Part shown: one piece after another, positions 1-7,352 of the stretch
Position numbering within the stretch: position 1 is the stretch's first letter
Layout: each line of letters opens with the position of its first letter
NCBI GenBank assembly: GCA_023473785.1
Contig: JAMCYD010000022.1
Location: forward strand, 1 to 17,660
Source: Patescibacteria group bacterium
GTDB taxonomy: Bacteria > Patescibacteriota > Microgenomatia > Levybacterales > UBA12049
Length of the DNA: 17,660 nt
Reading direction: 5' to 3'
Program-made: the position numbers and the translations under genes
The notes under the pieces: model-generated
What the model was told of the DNA's origin: nothing
What the model saw: only the letters and a program-made list of their open reading frames with translations
Database searches by the model: none

Positions 1-124
1 CCATTTGTTCTTGAGTTAGTTTACCGGCAGCTCCGTAAAGAAAGCCTGGATTTGGAAATAGCAAACGATGACCTGGTAAAAGAGGTCCTTTAGGTTCTTT
101 CGGTTTTTCCGCTTCTGGCGACAT
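1..124 (-). CDS. Unknown protein, N-terminal part only (runs off the window)
   Basis: Reading the minus strand from an ATG at 124 gives 41 open codons to the window edge. The visible N-terminus is hydrophilic and rich in Pro, Lys and Glu (begins MSPEAEKPKEPKG), followed by a Pro/Gly/Leu/Phe-rich stretch (LLFPNPGFLYGAAG). There is no signal peptide or membrane helix in the visible part. A perfect TATAAT lies at 138-133, eight bases before the ATG, which supports both the start and a nearly leaderless transcript. It lies downstream of the M50 peptidase gene on the same strand, but its own promoter suggests separate transcription. I do not recognise the protein; the function is unknown. Confidence 0.6.
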   Translation of the reverse strand, partial: MSPEAEKPKEPKGPLLPGHRLLFPNPGFLYGAAGKLTQEQM

Positions 125-132
125 AGATGGGG

Positions 133-138
133 ATTATA
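133..138 (-). promoter_or_regulatory. -10 box of the truncated gene
   Basis: A perfect TATAAT reads on the minus strand, with eight bases between it and the ATG at 124. No convincing -35 hexamer is visible. The spacing puts the transcription start one or two bases before the start codon. Confidence 0.55.
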
Positions 139-158
139 ACAGGATAGAATATTGTTTT

Positions 159-821
159 TCAAATCCCAAGTAATTTTTGGGAGAAAGTGAGAAGACTGAA
201 TATGAGATTACCCAGAGAAAAGCCTCCGATTGGAAAGAAAAGAAGAAAAAAAATGATCAAAAATCCTATCGATGAAATAGAGAGATAAACAGCGGCTTCT
301 TTCTCGGGAAGTATTAAGGCAAATATTTTTGAGCCGTCAAGGGGAGGAATAGGGATAAGATTAAAGATGGCAAGCAAAAGATTCAACTGCGCAATTTTGA
401 TAAGAAGAAAAAAGATTATTGAAAATATCGCAGAAAGATTTGCATCCGGAGCAAGACTATGTGACGAGAAAATAACAAACTTTGCCAGAAAAGCCGCAAT
501 AATAGCAATTATTATATTTGTCAGAGGTCCGGCCAGAGAAACAAGGGCGATGTCTTTTCTTCCCTCTTTTAAATTAAATGTGTCGATTGGCACGGGTTTT
601 GCCGCACCAAAAATAACAGGGGAGCCGGATACTATCAGAAGAAGCGGTAAGAGAATACTCATATAAAGATCTATGTGTTTTCTAGGGTTTAATGTTATTC
701 TTCCGGCAAGTCTTGCGGTTGGATCCCCAAGTCTTTCTGCGACAAAACCGTGAGCTACTTCATGAAGAATTGCAGAAAATAAAAGAATAGTTAAAAGAAT
801 CAAGCCACCGAAGAGGTTCAT
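159..821 (-). CDS. Site-2-protease-like M50 zinc metallopeptidase (YwhC-type)
   Basis: A 220-residue multi-pass membrane protein. The zinc-binding HExxH motif is HEVAH at residues 20-24, inside the first hydrophobic segment. The second M50 motif, with its metal-ligand Asp, is NLIPIPPLDG at residues 154-163, and a GPLTNI motif lies near residues 98-103. These are the hallmarks of the small prokaryotic S2P group that lacks a PDZ domain. Known family members cleave substrates within the membrane; the substrate here cannot be told. Length is normal for the group. The start is placed at the Met just before the first membrane helix. The gene is divergent from rpmB, with only 50 bases between the two start codons, so their promoters must overlap. 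Confidence 0.88.
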   Translation of the reverse strand: MNLFGGLILLTILLFSAILHEVAHGFVAERLGDPTARLAGRITLNPRKHIDLYMSILLPLLLIVSGSPVIFGAAKPVPIDTFNLKEGRKDIALVSLAGPLTNIIIAIIAAFLAKFVIFSSHSLAPDANLSAIFSIIFFLLIKIAQLNLLLAIFNLIPIPPLDGSKIFALILPEKEAAVYLSISSIGFLIIFFLLFFPIGGFSLGNLIFSLLTFSQKLLGI

Positions 822-828
822 ATTGATA

Positions 829-857
829 TTGTCTTAAGACATTTTATATGATATCAT
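829..857 (+). promoter_or_regulatory. Probable rpmB promoter
   Basis: TTGTCT (829-834) and TATCAT (852-857) are 17 bases apart, a near-consensus sigma70-type promoter. It predicts a transcript starting near 864 and a leader of about 8 bases before the ATG at 872. The same 50 bases must also drive the divergent M50 peptidase gene. Confidence 0.5.
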
Positions 858-871
858 ATTTGCCTATGGGA

Positions 872-1105
872 ATGAAATGTGAAAATTGCGCAAAAGGAAT
901 AATGTACGGACATAATGTGTCCCATTCCAAAAGAAGAACAAGAAAGATTTTCAAGCCAAATCTTCATACCGCAAAGGTTATGATTGGCGGTACGGTAAAG
1001 AAAATGAAGCTTTGCACTAAATGCGTGAGGCTTCTTAAGGGCAAGAGCACTAGGGGCCTTAAAAAAAGAGAGGCGATTGAAGCGCAACAAGTGGCCGTCG
1101 TTTAA
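872..1105 (+). CDS. rpmB: Ribosomal protein bL28, zinc-binding (C+) form
   Basis: A 77-residue ribosomal protein of the large subunit. It begins MKCENCAKGIMYGHNVSHSK, matching the L28 N-terminal pattern, followed by the basic KRRTRKIFKPNLH segment. Two CxxC pairs (Cys3/Cys6 and Cys48/Cys51) would form a zinc ribbon, the C+ form of the protein. A start at 848 is also open but would add eight residues before the conserved N-terminus and would begin inside the likely -10 region, so the ATG at 872 is preferred. The gene stands alone on the plus strand and faces the convergent fmt gene across a 50-base AT-rich repeat. Confidence 0.93.
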   Translation: MKCENCAKGIMYGHNVSHSKRRTRKIFKPNLHTAKVMIGGTVKKMKLCTKCVRLLKGKSTRGLKKREAIEAQQVAVV

Positions 1106-1160
1106 TTTTGAATTTTCAATTTTTAATTTTCATTGAAAACTTCAAATTTTAAATTTTAAA
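1105..1160. repeat. Degenerate 7-bp repeat array at the rpmB/fmt convergence
   Basis: Eight consecutive heptamers can be read: ATTTTGA, ATTTTCA, ATTTTTA, ATTTTCA, TTGAAAA, CTTCAAA, TTTTAAA, TTTTAAA. The first four and last four are roughly complementary, giving an inverted-repeat character centred on TTTTCATTGAAAA (1127-1139). The array begins at the last base of the rpmB stop codon and runs into the last codons of fmt. It may act as a two-way termination region, but there is no GC-rich stem. Confidence 0.65.
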
Positions 1161-1983
1161 TTAATTTAAGCTTACTCAGAATTCGTCTGCCTTCCTTATA
1201 TCCATTTATAAAATCCTTATAGCTCATTGGCTTTTTTCCCTCAACCTGAATCTTTTTTTCCGGCAAAAGCTTTAGTATTTTCCATTTTCCATCAAAGTTG
1301 TATCTTAAAAAAACTCCCGGCCATGGAAAGTATGCCCTTATCATTTTATCGATCTCCGCAGTGGGTGGGGGATTTTCAGTATCAATAAACCCATCGTTCT
1401 TGTTGAGTAATTTCGTATAAGTAACCTTCGAATTATCCTGAGCATGAGATTCCTGTTGTCCTTTTGTATTATTAATAACTTGACATACTAATTCTCCACC
1501 CAAATAGTTCAACTCCATGAGTAGAGAATCAGTAGTATCCGTATCTTTTAATTTGTATTCTTTTTGAGCAAAAATAGGACCGGCATCTACTTCTTCCTGC
1601 ATGGAGATGATCGAAACACCTGTTATTTTTTCACCACGCAGGATTGCGGTTGGAGCAGGCGAGGGTCCTCGATATTTAGGCAGGAGAGAATGGTGAACAT
1701 TTAAACAGTCAAAACGAGGCAAGCTTAATAATTCCTTGGGGAGTATTTTACCGTAGTCTGCGACAACTATAAAATCAGGCTTGTAGCTTTTAATTTGACT
1801 TATGGCGTTTTCATCCAATTTTTCGAAAACTTTAGATTCGATATTATTTTCTATTGCGAATTTTTGCGGAGGGGAATCCTTTTGAGTGGTAACTATAAGT
1901 ACCAGTCCAAGTTTCTCATGGAGTTTTTTTGCTACTACTACAGAGTATTTAGAGCTTCCAAAGAAGACAATTCGCAATCTCAT
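1156..1983 (-). CDS. fmt: Methionyl-tRNA formyltransferase
   Basis: Transfers a formyl group from 10-formyl-tetrahydrofolate to initiator Met-tRNA in the cytoplasm. The N-terminal formyltransferase fold starts with RIVFFGSSKYS. The active-site block NVHHSLLPKYRGPSP spans residues 95-109, with Asn95 and His97 in the places of the catalytic Asn and His, and Asp133 in EVDAGPI as the third catalytic residue. The C-terminal domain carries FPWPGVFLRY. At 275 residues it is shorter than the usual 310 or so, mainly in the C-terminal domain. It overlaps def by ATGA, so the two are translationally coupled. The last codons lie in an AT-rich heptamer array, so the final residues may be recently acquired. 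Confidence 0.93.
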   Translation of the reverse strand: MRLRIVFFGSSKYSVVVAKKLHEKLGLVLIVTTQKDSPPQKFAIENNIESKVFEKLDENAISQIKSYKPDFIVVADYGKILPKELLSLPRFDCLNVHHSLLPKYRGPSPAPTAILRGEKITGVSIISMQEEVDAGPIFAQKEYKLKDTDTTDSLLMELNYLGGELVCQVINNTKGQQESHAQDNSKVTYTKLLNKNDGFIDTENPPPTAEIDKMIRAYFPWPGVFLRYNFDGKWKILKLLPEKKIQVEGKKPMSYKDFINGYKEGRRILSKLKLI

Positions 1984-2531
1984 ACCTCAAGCTCTTCAAA
2001 AACATCTTCTCCTTCCTCGTCTCTATAGGATTTGTAGAGTTTACTTTTTTGCTCAAGCACTCTTTTTGTAAATAAAATCCCGTTTAGATGGTCAATTTCA
2101 TGCTGAGCTATAATTGCCATAAAGCTTTTATATTTTTTAATATGAGATTTGCCCTTTTCATCAAGGAAAGAGAGGGTAAGCTCTGGGCTTCTTTTAACCT
2201 GGCCCCAAATATTTGGCAGAGAAAGGCAACCCTCGAGCTTTGCATGTCGCATGGAGCTCCCTTTTCTACTTGGGGATTGATATTCAACGCTTAATACAAT
2301 TTTTGGGTTGATAAATGTCAGGATAGGGGATTTTTGACTTGGTTTTGCAATAAAAATTGCAAGTGATTTTCCAACTTGAGGAGCGGCAAGACCTACTCCT
2401 TCGGGGTCCCTTGCGAGGGCTAGGGCCTCTCTCATCTCCTCAATAAATCCAAGAATTGATTTGTCAATCTTCAGAACATCCTTTGCTTTTTGAGAAAGAA
2501 TATGATTTGGCGCGGTTACTATTTTCAACAC
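1980..2531 (-). CDS. def: Peptide deformylase
   Basis: Removes the N-formyl group from nascent proteins, the counterpart of fmt, with which it shares an ATGA overlap. All three family motifs are present in this 183-residue protein: GVGLAAPQVG at 45-54, EGCLSLP at 100-106 (Cys102 as metal ligand) and QHEIDHLNG at 143-151 (two His ligands and the catalytic Glu). The start is a GTG at 2531. A perfect TATAAT lies exactly six bases upstream, so the GTG should be the first transcribed base. The C-terminus is unusually acidic (EEGEDVFEELEV), and a short basic insertion around residues 85-97 precedes the second motif. Confidence 0.94.
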   Translation of the reverse strand: MLKIVTAPNHILSQKAKDVLKIDKSILGFIEEMREALALARDPEGVGLAAPQVGKSLAIFIAKPSQKSPILTFINPKIVLSVEYQSPSRKGSSMRHAKLEGCLSLPNIWGQVKRSPELTLSFLDEKGKSHIKKYKSFMAIIAQHEIDHLNGILFTKRVLEQKSKLYKSYRDEEGEDVFEELEV

Positions 2532-2537
2532 GGAGAT

Positions 2538-2543
2538 ATTATA
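2538..2543 (-). promoter_or_regulatory. -10 box of the def-fmt operon
   Basis: TATAAT on the minus strand, followed by six bases and then the GTG of def. No good -35 match is seen at 16-18 bases. The predicted transcription start coincides with the start codon. Confidence 0.6.
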
Positions 2544-2596
2544 GCAATTATTTCCCCTCTTGACATCCCCTTGGAAAAATTCTTTGAAATTGCGAT

Positions 2597-4882
2597 TTAA
2601 CCCCCCCAGGATTTAATCGCTTCTTTGGCCGGGGCGTCATTTGGCAATACGTTCTTTAAGATATATTCCATTTGCTCGACTGCTTTTTTCTCAGCTGATG
2701 GGAGTATTACTTTCCCAGTTTTGTCAATTGCCTTCTCGTGATAGAAGAGACCCAGGGCATAATAAGCATCTCTATAATCCGGTTTTAATTTTACGGTACT
2801 GCTCAAAACTTCTATTGCCTTATCGATATTGCCATTTTGTCCATATAAAACTCCAAGATTATATGAAATATTTGCATCAGCTGGTGCAAGCTGGGATGCG
2901 CGCTGAATGGACGATAAAGCCATGGGGAAAAAGCGTGAGTCAATTTGAGAAAGAACATAGAAAATCTTTACTCTTGTTTTCCAAAAAACCACATTGTTGC
3001 TTGAAGATCCTACGACTTCGTTACTTGTCGTTATTGCTTCCTGTGCAAGACTTGAAGCAGTTGCTGCAGCTTCAGTTGCTATTTTTGCGTTTTTATTTCC
3101 TAAAAGCCCTGCTGCCAGGATAGCATCGTTTACAGAGAGCTCATCTTTAAAAACAGGCTCATTGCCTCTTTGACTTACTGCTTTATGAAGATAGGGGTAT
3201 GCTTGTTGGTATAAACCTGCTTTATTCAAATTAGATCCGTATGCATAGGATTTATCTGCGTTCCAAAAAGCTAAAGACGTATAAATAAGATAAAGAGAAA
3301 TTAAAACTATTAGAGAGATTCCAACCCATTGAAAAGGCGAGAGAATATCTGTGCTTCCTAGGCGAGGCATCACGAACATTTTTCCGACATCAATCATTTC
3401 TTCAAGAATAAGCACAAAAGCAGGAATCATAAAAAGATAGATGTTGACAATTACAACCGAGAATCCGAAAAAGTTGGAGATAAGAATTGATATGTAAGCG
3501 ACAATAAGAGCAAGAGAGAATAAATTTACCGGGTGGGAAATTTGGGATTTGGAAATTTTATAAACTTTAGACAAAGCTATAAATAAAAATGAGCCTATCA
3601 TAAAAAGATAAGCACCAAGCCCAAAAGCTCCGGTTGTTGCCAGGTAATTTAGATATTCGTTGTGGGCTTTATTGTAAAGAAAATTCCATTCCGAAGTTAA
3701 ATTATGAGCAGGAGATTTATATCTATAATAGGCAAAGGCAAATGTTTCAACTCCGGTTCCAAAAATGGGATAATGTTTCCAAGCTTCGATTGCACCGTTC
3801 CAGACCAGAAGTCTTATTTTGCCCGAGTCGGTTCCGCCAAGTTCGCCTATATGAGGAGAATCAGGTTTGGCTTTACTAACATTATTAATCTGCGCAGTTG
3901 AGGCACTGTTACTCTTTGAGCCTCCGAGGGTAAATTTATCAAGATTTACGAAAGGCTGTCCTGCGAAGAGAGCTACAAAAAACAAAACAATAGCCAGAAT
4001 AGCAATGCTTGATTTTTGAAAGAATTTTTTTCCAAAAAACCAGAGCAAGACAAGCAAAATAATAATAGAAATCCAAACTCCCAGAATACCGGATCGGGAA
4101 CGGCTATATAGAAGGTCGAAATAGAAAAGAATGAAAATTAGAAGATAAAAGACGGTTGAAAAGTGAAAATTGAGAATTGAAAATCTTCCTTTCACTATTT
4201 GAGATTTAAAGTTTTTTATAAATAAAACAATAGATATTGGTATTAAAATTGCAAGGTAGGCAGCCAGCCAATCAGGCTGTCCTAGGGTTGAGAAGATGCG
4301 GATTTTTGGCTGAAAGTCTGCGGTCCAGCAAGAAACATCCAGGGTGCCCCTAAAAACAAAACAAGTTGGGTCATATCCAAAATGCGAAGGAAGTCCCCAA
4401 AGGGAAACGATAAGTCCCGAAGCAAGACTTACAAAAAGAATACGTTTTGTCATCATTTTTGCCGTTAAGGTACTAAGTACTGGGCCCGAAGTCTCCTGTT
4501 TACCATTGGTTAAGAAATTACTCACGAATGCGTAATATAAAAATATGTAGGAGATTATCGAGAGGAGTCCGCCATTAAATCTTGAATAGTAGCCCCAGAT
4601 AGAAATATGTGTATCCCATGAAAAAATAGTCGATATTATCTGGGATAATAAAAAAAGAAAAATCGGAATATCAAGAGGGGTTCGCTGGATACGTAACTGT
4701 TTCTTGGTGATTGACTTAACGGTCCAAGCGCTTGCTATTAAAATTGTTAAGCCAAAAGTAAGCCACATTTTATTAAACTCGAAAAGTTCGGATGTATCTC
4801 CGGCAATCGCTAGGGGAACGAAAAGAAACAACAAATAAAATGAGTATTCTATAATCCTATCGCAGATATTGGCAATTTTCAT
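2597..4882 (-). CDS. O-antigen ligase/polymerase-like membrane protein with C-terminal TPRs
   Basis: A 761-residue protein. Roughly the first 540 residues form about a dozen hydrophobic segments. The Wzy_C/O-antigen-ligase signature lies in the middle, with WNGAIEAWKHYPIFGTG followed by KAHNEYLNYLATTGAFGLG. The last 200 residues are soluble and include tetratricopeptide repeats (SYNLGVLYGQNGNIDKAIEV, then DAYYALGLFYHEKA). Family members transfer or polymerise lipid-linked glycans on the outer face of the membrane; here it probably adds sugars to a surface polymer or protein, but the substrate cannot be told. The Met at 4882, just before the first helix (MKIANICDRIIEYSFYLLF), is preferred over one at 4945 that adds 21 non-hydrophobic residues. 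Two heptamer-repeat tracts lie in loop-coding regions. A run of seven G sits at the last codons. Confidence 0.85.
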   Translation of the reverse strand: MKIANICDRIIEYSFYLLFLFVPLAIAGDTSELFEFNKMWLTFGLTILIASAWTVKSITKKQLRIQRTPLDIPIFLFLLSQIISTIFSWDTHISIWGYYSRFNGGLLSIISYIFLYYAFVSNFLTNGKQETSGPVLSTLTAKMMTKRILFVSLASGLIVSLWGLPSHFGYDPTCFVFRGTLDVSCWTADFQPKIRIFSTLGQPDWLAAYLAILIPISIVLFIKNFKSQIVKGRFSILNFHFSTVFYLLIFILFYFDLLYSRSRSGILGVWISIIILLVLLWFFGKKFFQKSSIAILAIVLFFVALFAGQPFVNLDKFTLGGSKSNSASTAQINNVSKAKPDSPHIGELGGTDSGKIRLLVWNGAIEAWKHYPIFGTGVETFAFAYYRYKSPAHNLTSEWNFLYNKAHNEYLNYLATTGAFGLGAYLFMIGSFLFIALSKVYKISKSQISHPVNLFSLALIVAYISILISNFFGFSVVIVNIYLFMIPAFVLILEEMIDVGKMFVMPRLGSTDILSPFQWVGISLIVLISLYLIYTSLAFWNADKSYAYGSNLNKAGLYQQAYPYLHKAVSQRGNEPVFKDELSVNDAILAAGLLGNKNAKIATEAAATASSLAQEAITTSNEVVGSSSNNVVFWKTRVKIFYVLSQIDSRFFPMALSSIQRASQLAPADANISYNLGVLYGQNGNIDKAIEVLSSTVKLKPDYRDAYYALGLFYHEKAIDKTGKVILPSAEKKAVEQMEYILKNVLPNDAPAKEAIKSWGG
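3536..3557. repeat. Short 7-bp-periodic tract inside the ligase gene
   Basis: GAAATTT, GGGATTT and GGAAATT follow each other with a 7-base period. On the minus strand this codes for the hydrophilic loop KISKSQIS between two membrane segments. Confidence 0.45.
4155..4182. repeat. Four degenerate heptamers inside the ligase gene
   Basis: GTTGAAA, AGTGAAA, ATTGAGA and ATTGAAA are tandem 7-base units. The minus strand codes through them as part of a segment (FSILNFHFS) between two membrane helices. It is the same type of array as at 1105, 5674, 11820 and 16692. Confidence 0.55.
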
Positions 4883-4952
4883 TTCAACTTTTCTAAGAGT
4901 AGCATATTGGCAAAGCTTGAGCAAGATGATATCATTGGTAAGCAACTAGGCG

Positions 4953-4980
4953 TTGTTGCTAGTGACTAGCATCTGATTAT
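4953..4980 (+). promoter_or_regulatory. Possible mreB operon promoter with an inverted repeat
   Basis: TTGTTG (4953-4958) and GATTAT (4975-4980) are 16 bases apart and nine bases before the mreB ATG. Between the two boxes lies GCTAGTGACTAGC (4958-4970), a 6-bp inverted repeat around a single base. Its place in the spacer would suit an operator, but no regulator is identified. Confidence 0.4.
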
Positions 4981-4989
4981 CAACCTTAT

Positions 4990-6105
4990 ATGCTCAATAA
5001 GTTATTTAGTTTATTTTCTCATGATGTTGGAATAGACCTTGGAACCTCAAGTATCCTTGTTTGGGTGAAGGGAAAGGGAGTTGTAATAAGAGAGCCTTCT
5101 GTAGTTGCAATGCACAAAAAAACAAAAAAAGTTATTGCAATTGGAAGTGAGGCAAAGAAAATGATTGGCAAAACACCTGCCTCAATAGTGACAATCAGGC
5201 CCTTGCGAGAGGGAATAATTGCTGATTTTGATGCAACTTCCAGTATGATATCGCATTATATTCAAATGGTTCACGAAGTAGGCAACATTATGCCTTCGGC
5301 CTGGTCAAAGCCAAGGGTGGTTATCGGTACGCCGTCTGCTATAACCGAGGTTCAAAGACGAGCAGTATGGGAAGCCGCGCTAAGCGCTGGGGCCCGGGAA
5401 GCGTATCTAATCGAAGAGCCCATGGCTGCAGCAATTGGGGCGGATATTTCTGTTTTTTCACCCAGAGGCACGATGATTGTTGACATTGGCGGTGGTACAA
5501 CCGAGGTTGCGATAATCTCCTTAGGCGGAATAGTGCTGGGGAGGTCCCTCCTTTTCGCAGGAGATGAGATGGATCGGGCAATACTGCATTACATAAGACT
5601 GAGACACGGTCTTTTGTTGGGAGAGCGAACCGCCGAGGAGCTTAAAATAAAAATAGGCAGCGCATATCAGGCGAAAGTCAAGAGTCAAAAGTCAAAAGTC
5701 AAAAGCGAAGAAGGAACTACAGAGTCCGTAGCTCATAGCCAGCCAGAGCGTACAGCGATTGTGAGAGGCAGGGACATAGAAACAGGGCTTCCGAAAAGTC
5801 TTCGCATAACCGAGGTAGAGGTAAGAGAGGCACTGGCGCCTGTTTTATCAGAGATTATAGAGGGAATATCGGATGTTTTGGAAGAAGCGCCTCCGGAGTT
5901 GACTTCTGATATTTTGGAGCACGGAATCCTGCTTACGGGAGGGGGGTCTCTGCTTTCGGGAATAGAGCATCTAATAGTTGAGATGACTCATATTCCGGTT
6001 ATCAAAGCAGAGGATCCTCTAACAACAGTTGTAAGAGGGACAGGAAAAGTTTTGGAGGACGACTCACTTCTTCAGCGGGTAAAAGTCATTGGAGGACTCA
6101 AGTAA
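4990..6105 (+). CDS. mreB: Rod-shape actin homologue MreB, with an enlarged loop
   Basis: A 371-residue bacterial actin that forms membrane-associated filaments guiding cell-wall synthesis. Visible ATPase motifs are phosphate 1 GIDLGTSS near residues 14-21, connect 1 EEPMAAAIGA, phosphate 2 VDIGGGTTE, and the adenosine-binding LLTGGGSLLSG near the C-terminus. The N-terminus MLNKLFSLFSHDVG is hydrophobic, as in membrane-binding MreBs. The conserved blocks IGSAY and VRGRD, usually about ten residues apart, are here separated by some 31. The extra residues start at about residue 229, are Lys/Ser/Gln-rich, and are coded in part by a heptamer array. It is the first gene of mreB-mreC-mreD-mrdA and divergent from the ligase gene. 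Confidence 0.95.
   Translation: MLNKLFSLFSHDVGIDLGTSSILVWVKGKGVVIREPSVVAMHKKTKKVIAIGSEAKKMIGKTPASIVTIRPLREGIIADFDATSSMISHYIQMVHEVGNIMPSAWSKPRVVIGTPSAITEVQRRAVWEAALSAGAREAYLIEEPMAAAIGADISVFSPRGTMIVDIGGGTTEVAIISLGGIVLGRSLLFAGDEMDRAILHYIRLRHGLLLGERTAEELKIKIGSAYQAKVKSQKSKVKSEEGTTESVAHSQPERTAIVRGRDIETGLPKSLRITEVEVREALAPVLSEIIEGISDVLEEAPPELTSDILEHGILLTGGGSLLSGIEHLIVEMTHIPVIKAEDPLTTVVRGTGKVLEDDSLLQRVKVIGGLK
5674..5708. repeat. Five tandem heptamers inside mreB
   Basis: Units are AAAGTCA, AGAGTCA, AAAGTCA, AAAGTCA and AAAGCGA. The array is coded in frame as KVKSQKSKVKS from about residue 229 of MreB, in a loop that is longer than in typical homologues. Confidence 0.8.
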
Positions 6106-6118
6106 GCAGCAAATCGAC

Positions 6119-6124
6119 TACAAT
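6119..6124 (+). promoter_or_regulatory. Internal -10 box upstream of mreC
   Basis: TACAAT lies in the 25-base gap between mreB and mreC, exactly six bases before the mreC ATG at 6131. This predicts a leaderless mreC transcript in addition to readthrough from mreB. No -35 match at proper spacing is visible. Confidence 0.45.
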
Positions 6125-6130
6125 TAGTGT

Positions 6131-6928
6131 ATGAAGAAAAACGAAAGTCTGCGAGTTCCATTTTTTGTATTTTTATTTTTATCTATTTTAATTTTCGGTT
6201 TATCCAAAACAGGAATTCTAAATGGCGCTGTATCGGTTTTGGGAAAAGCTACAGCACCCTTGCAATCGATTACTTTTCAATCATTTAACGTTTTTAGAGG
6301 GGCGGGAAATAGCAATAAAGTCAAAGCGATTGAAGAGGTAAATAGAGAACTGCTAAAACAGCTTGTAGGTCAGCAAGCCCTCAAAGCCGAAAATGATGCC
6401 CTTCACGATCAGTTCCAAGTTGCAAACCCAAGAAGTAAAAATTTATTGCCTGCGAGAATTGTCGGCGCACCAAGTTTTATTCCCGGTGTAACTGAACCCT
6501 CCAGCTTTATCATCGACAAAGGAACAAGTGACAATATAAGCGTTGGAGATGCGGTTGTGTTTAAGGATAATTTGATTGGTAAAATAGGTCAGGCCAATAT
6601 GTATTTCTCGAAAGTGTTTTTAATTACGGACAGGTCTTCCTTGATTAGCGCAAAAATCCTAGGTAAAGGAACAGACGGCGTTATAAACGGAGAAGGCAAG
6701 CAGATGATCCTTAACAATGTAGTGCAATCTTCTGATCTTAAGATATCGGATATTGTAGTTTCAAAAGGTGACCTTGATCTGAAAGGGCGAGGTTATCCGC
6801 CGGACCTTGTTATTGGAAAGGTTATGTCTGTCAAAAAAACACCAAGCGCGCTTTTCCAGAAAGCCGAGGTAGCTAATCTTATTGACTTTTCAAGTCTTTC
6901 AATTGTCTTTATAGCAAGAGGTCAATAA
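6131..6928 (+). CDS. mreC: Rod-shape-determining protein MreC
   Basis: A 265-residue scaffold of the elongation machinery that links MreB to MreD and PBP2. Residues about 9-28 form a single membrane anchor after the basic MKKNESLR. A coiled-coil stretch follows (about 60-95, NKVKAIEEVNRELLKQL and onward). The extracytoplasmic beta-domain starts near LLPARIVG and contains SFIIDKGTSDNISVGDAVV and LIGKIGQ, both typical of MreC. The C-terminus is VIGKVMSVKKT plus a final strand. No SD is present; the -10-like TACAAT ends six bases upstream. It is followed after one base by mreD. Confidence 0.92.
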   Translation: MKKNESLRVPFFVFLFLSILIFGLSKTGILNGAVSVLGKATAPLQSITFQSFNVFRGAGNSNKVKAIEEVNRELLKQLVGQQALKAENDALHDQFQVANPRSKNLLPARIVGAPSFIPGVTEPSSFIIDKGTSDNISVGDAVVFKDNLIGKIGQANMYFSKVFLITDRSSLISAKILGKGTDGVINGEGKQMILNNVVQSSDLKISDIVVSKGDLDLKGRGYPPDLVIGKVMSVKKTPSALFQKAEVANLIDFSSLSIVFIARGQ

Positions 6929-6929
6929 T

Positions 6930-7352
6930 ATGCTTTTGGGAGTATTATTTATATATCTAATTTTTATTTTAATTGAAGGGACATTGACGAGCTTGCCTTT
7001 CAGTCTTTTACTTTTGCTAAATATCGCCGTCATTACAAAAAAAACCTGGGTTTTTGCAGCAGCTTTTTTAGCAGGACTGCTTCTAGATATTTTAACTTTG
7101 AATCCTCTTGGAAAAACAAGTTTATTTTTTTTGATCTTTATATTTATCGTGCTTATCTATGACAGAAAGTTTGAGATACAAACCTATCCTTTTGTTCTTA
7201 TCTCTTCGTTTTTTGGAAGTCTGGTGTATCTGATAATTTTTGGCTATCCTAGTATTTTTGCGCAGGCTGCCTTTGCCAGTACGGTTGCAGTTTTATTTTT
7301 CTTTATTTTGAGAAAACTGCCTATTCTGGGTCAGAAAGCCCAAGCGATATGA
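6930..7352 (+). CDS. mreD: Rod-shape-determining membrane protein MreD
   Basis: A 140-residue, very hydrophobic protein with about four to five membrane helices. It carries the MreD-type pattern of a helix followed by FLAGLLLDILTLNPLGKTSL, the usual Gly-Leu-hydrophobic-Asp signature of the family. It is assigned mainly on this motif, its size and its position between mreC and mrdA. The ATG follows the mreC stop by one base and has an SD-like AGAGGT upstream, one of the few in the window. The stop overlaps the mrdA start (ATGA). It probably works with MreC in the elongasome. Confidence 0.88.
   Translation: MLLGVLFIYLIFILIEGTLTSLPFSLLLLLNIAVITKKTWVFAAAFLAGLLLDILTLNPLGKTSLFFLIFIFIVLIYDRKFEIQTYPFVLISSFFGSLVYLIIFGYPSIFAQAAFASTVAVLFFFILRKLPILGQKAQAI

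Noticed and set aside
848..871. Upstream ATG for rpmB giving eight extra residues
   Set aside because: The extra residues precede the conserved L28 N-terminus, and the codons overlap the likely -10 region; the ATG at 872 fits better.
2601..2607. Run of seven C (seven G on the coding strand) as a phase-variable tract
   Set aside because: It is at the last codons of the ligase gene, so a slip would change only the final residues and the stop.
4883..4945. Upstream ATG adding 21 residues to the ligase
   Set aside because: The extension is not membrane-like and the Met at 4882 directly precedes a normal N-terminus; it cannot be fully excluded.
5674..5708. CRISPR-like array
   Set aside because: The units are 7 bp without spacers and are read in frame as protein; the same holds for the other heptamer arrays.
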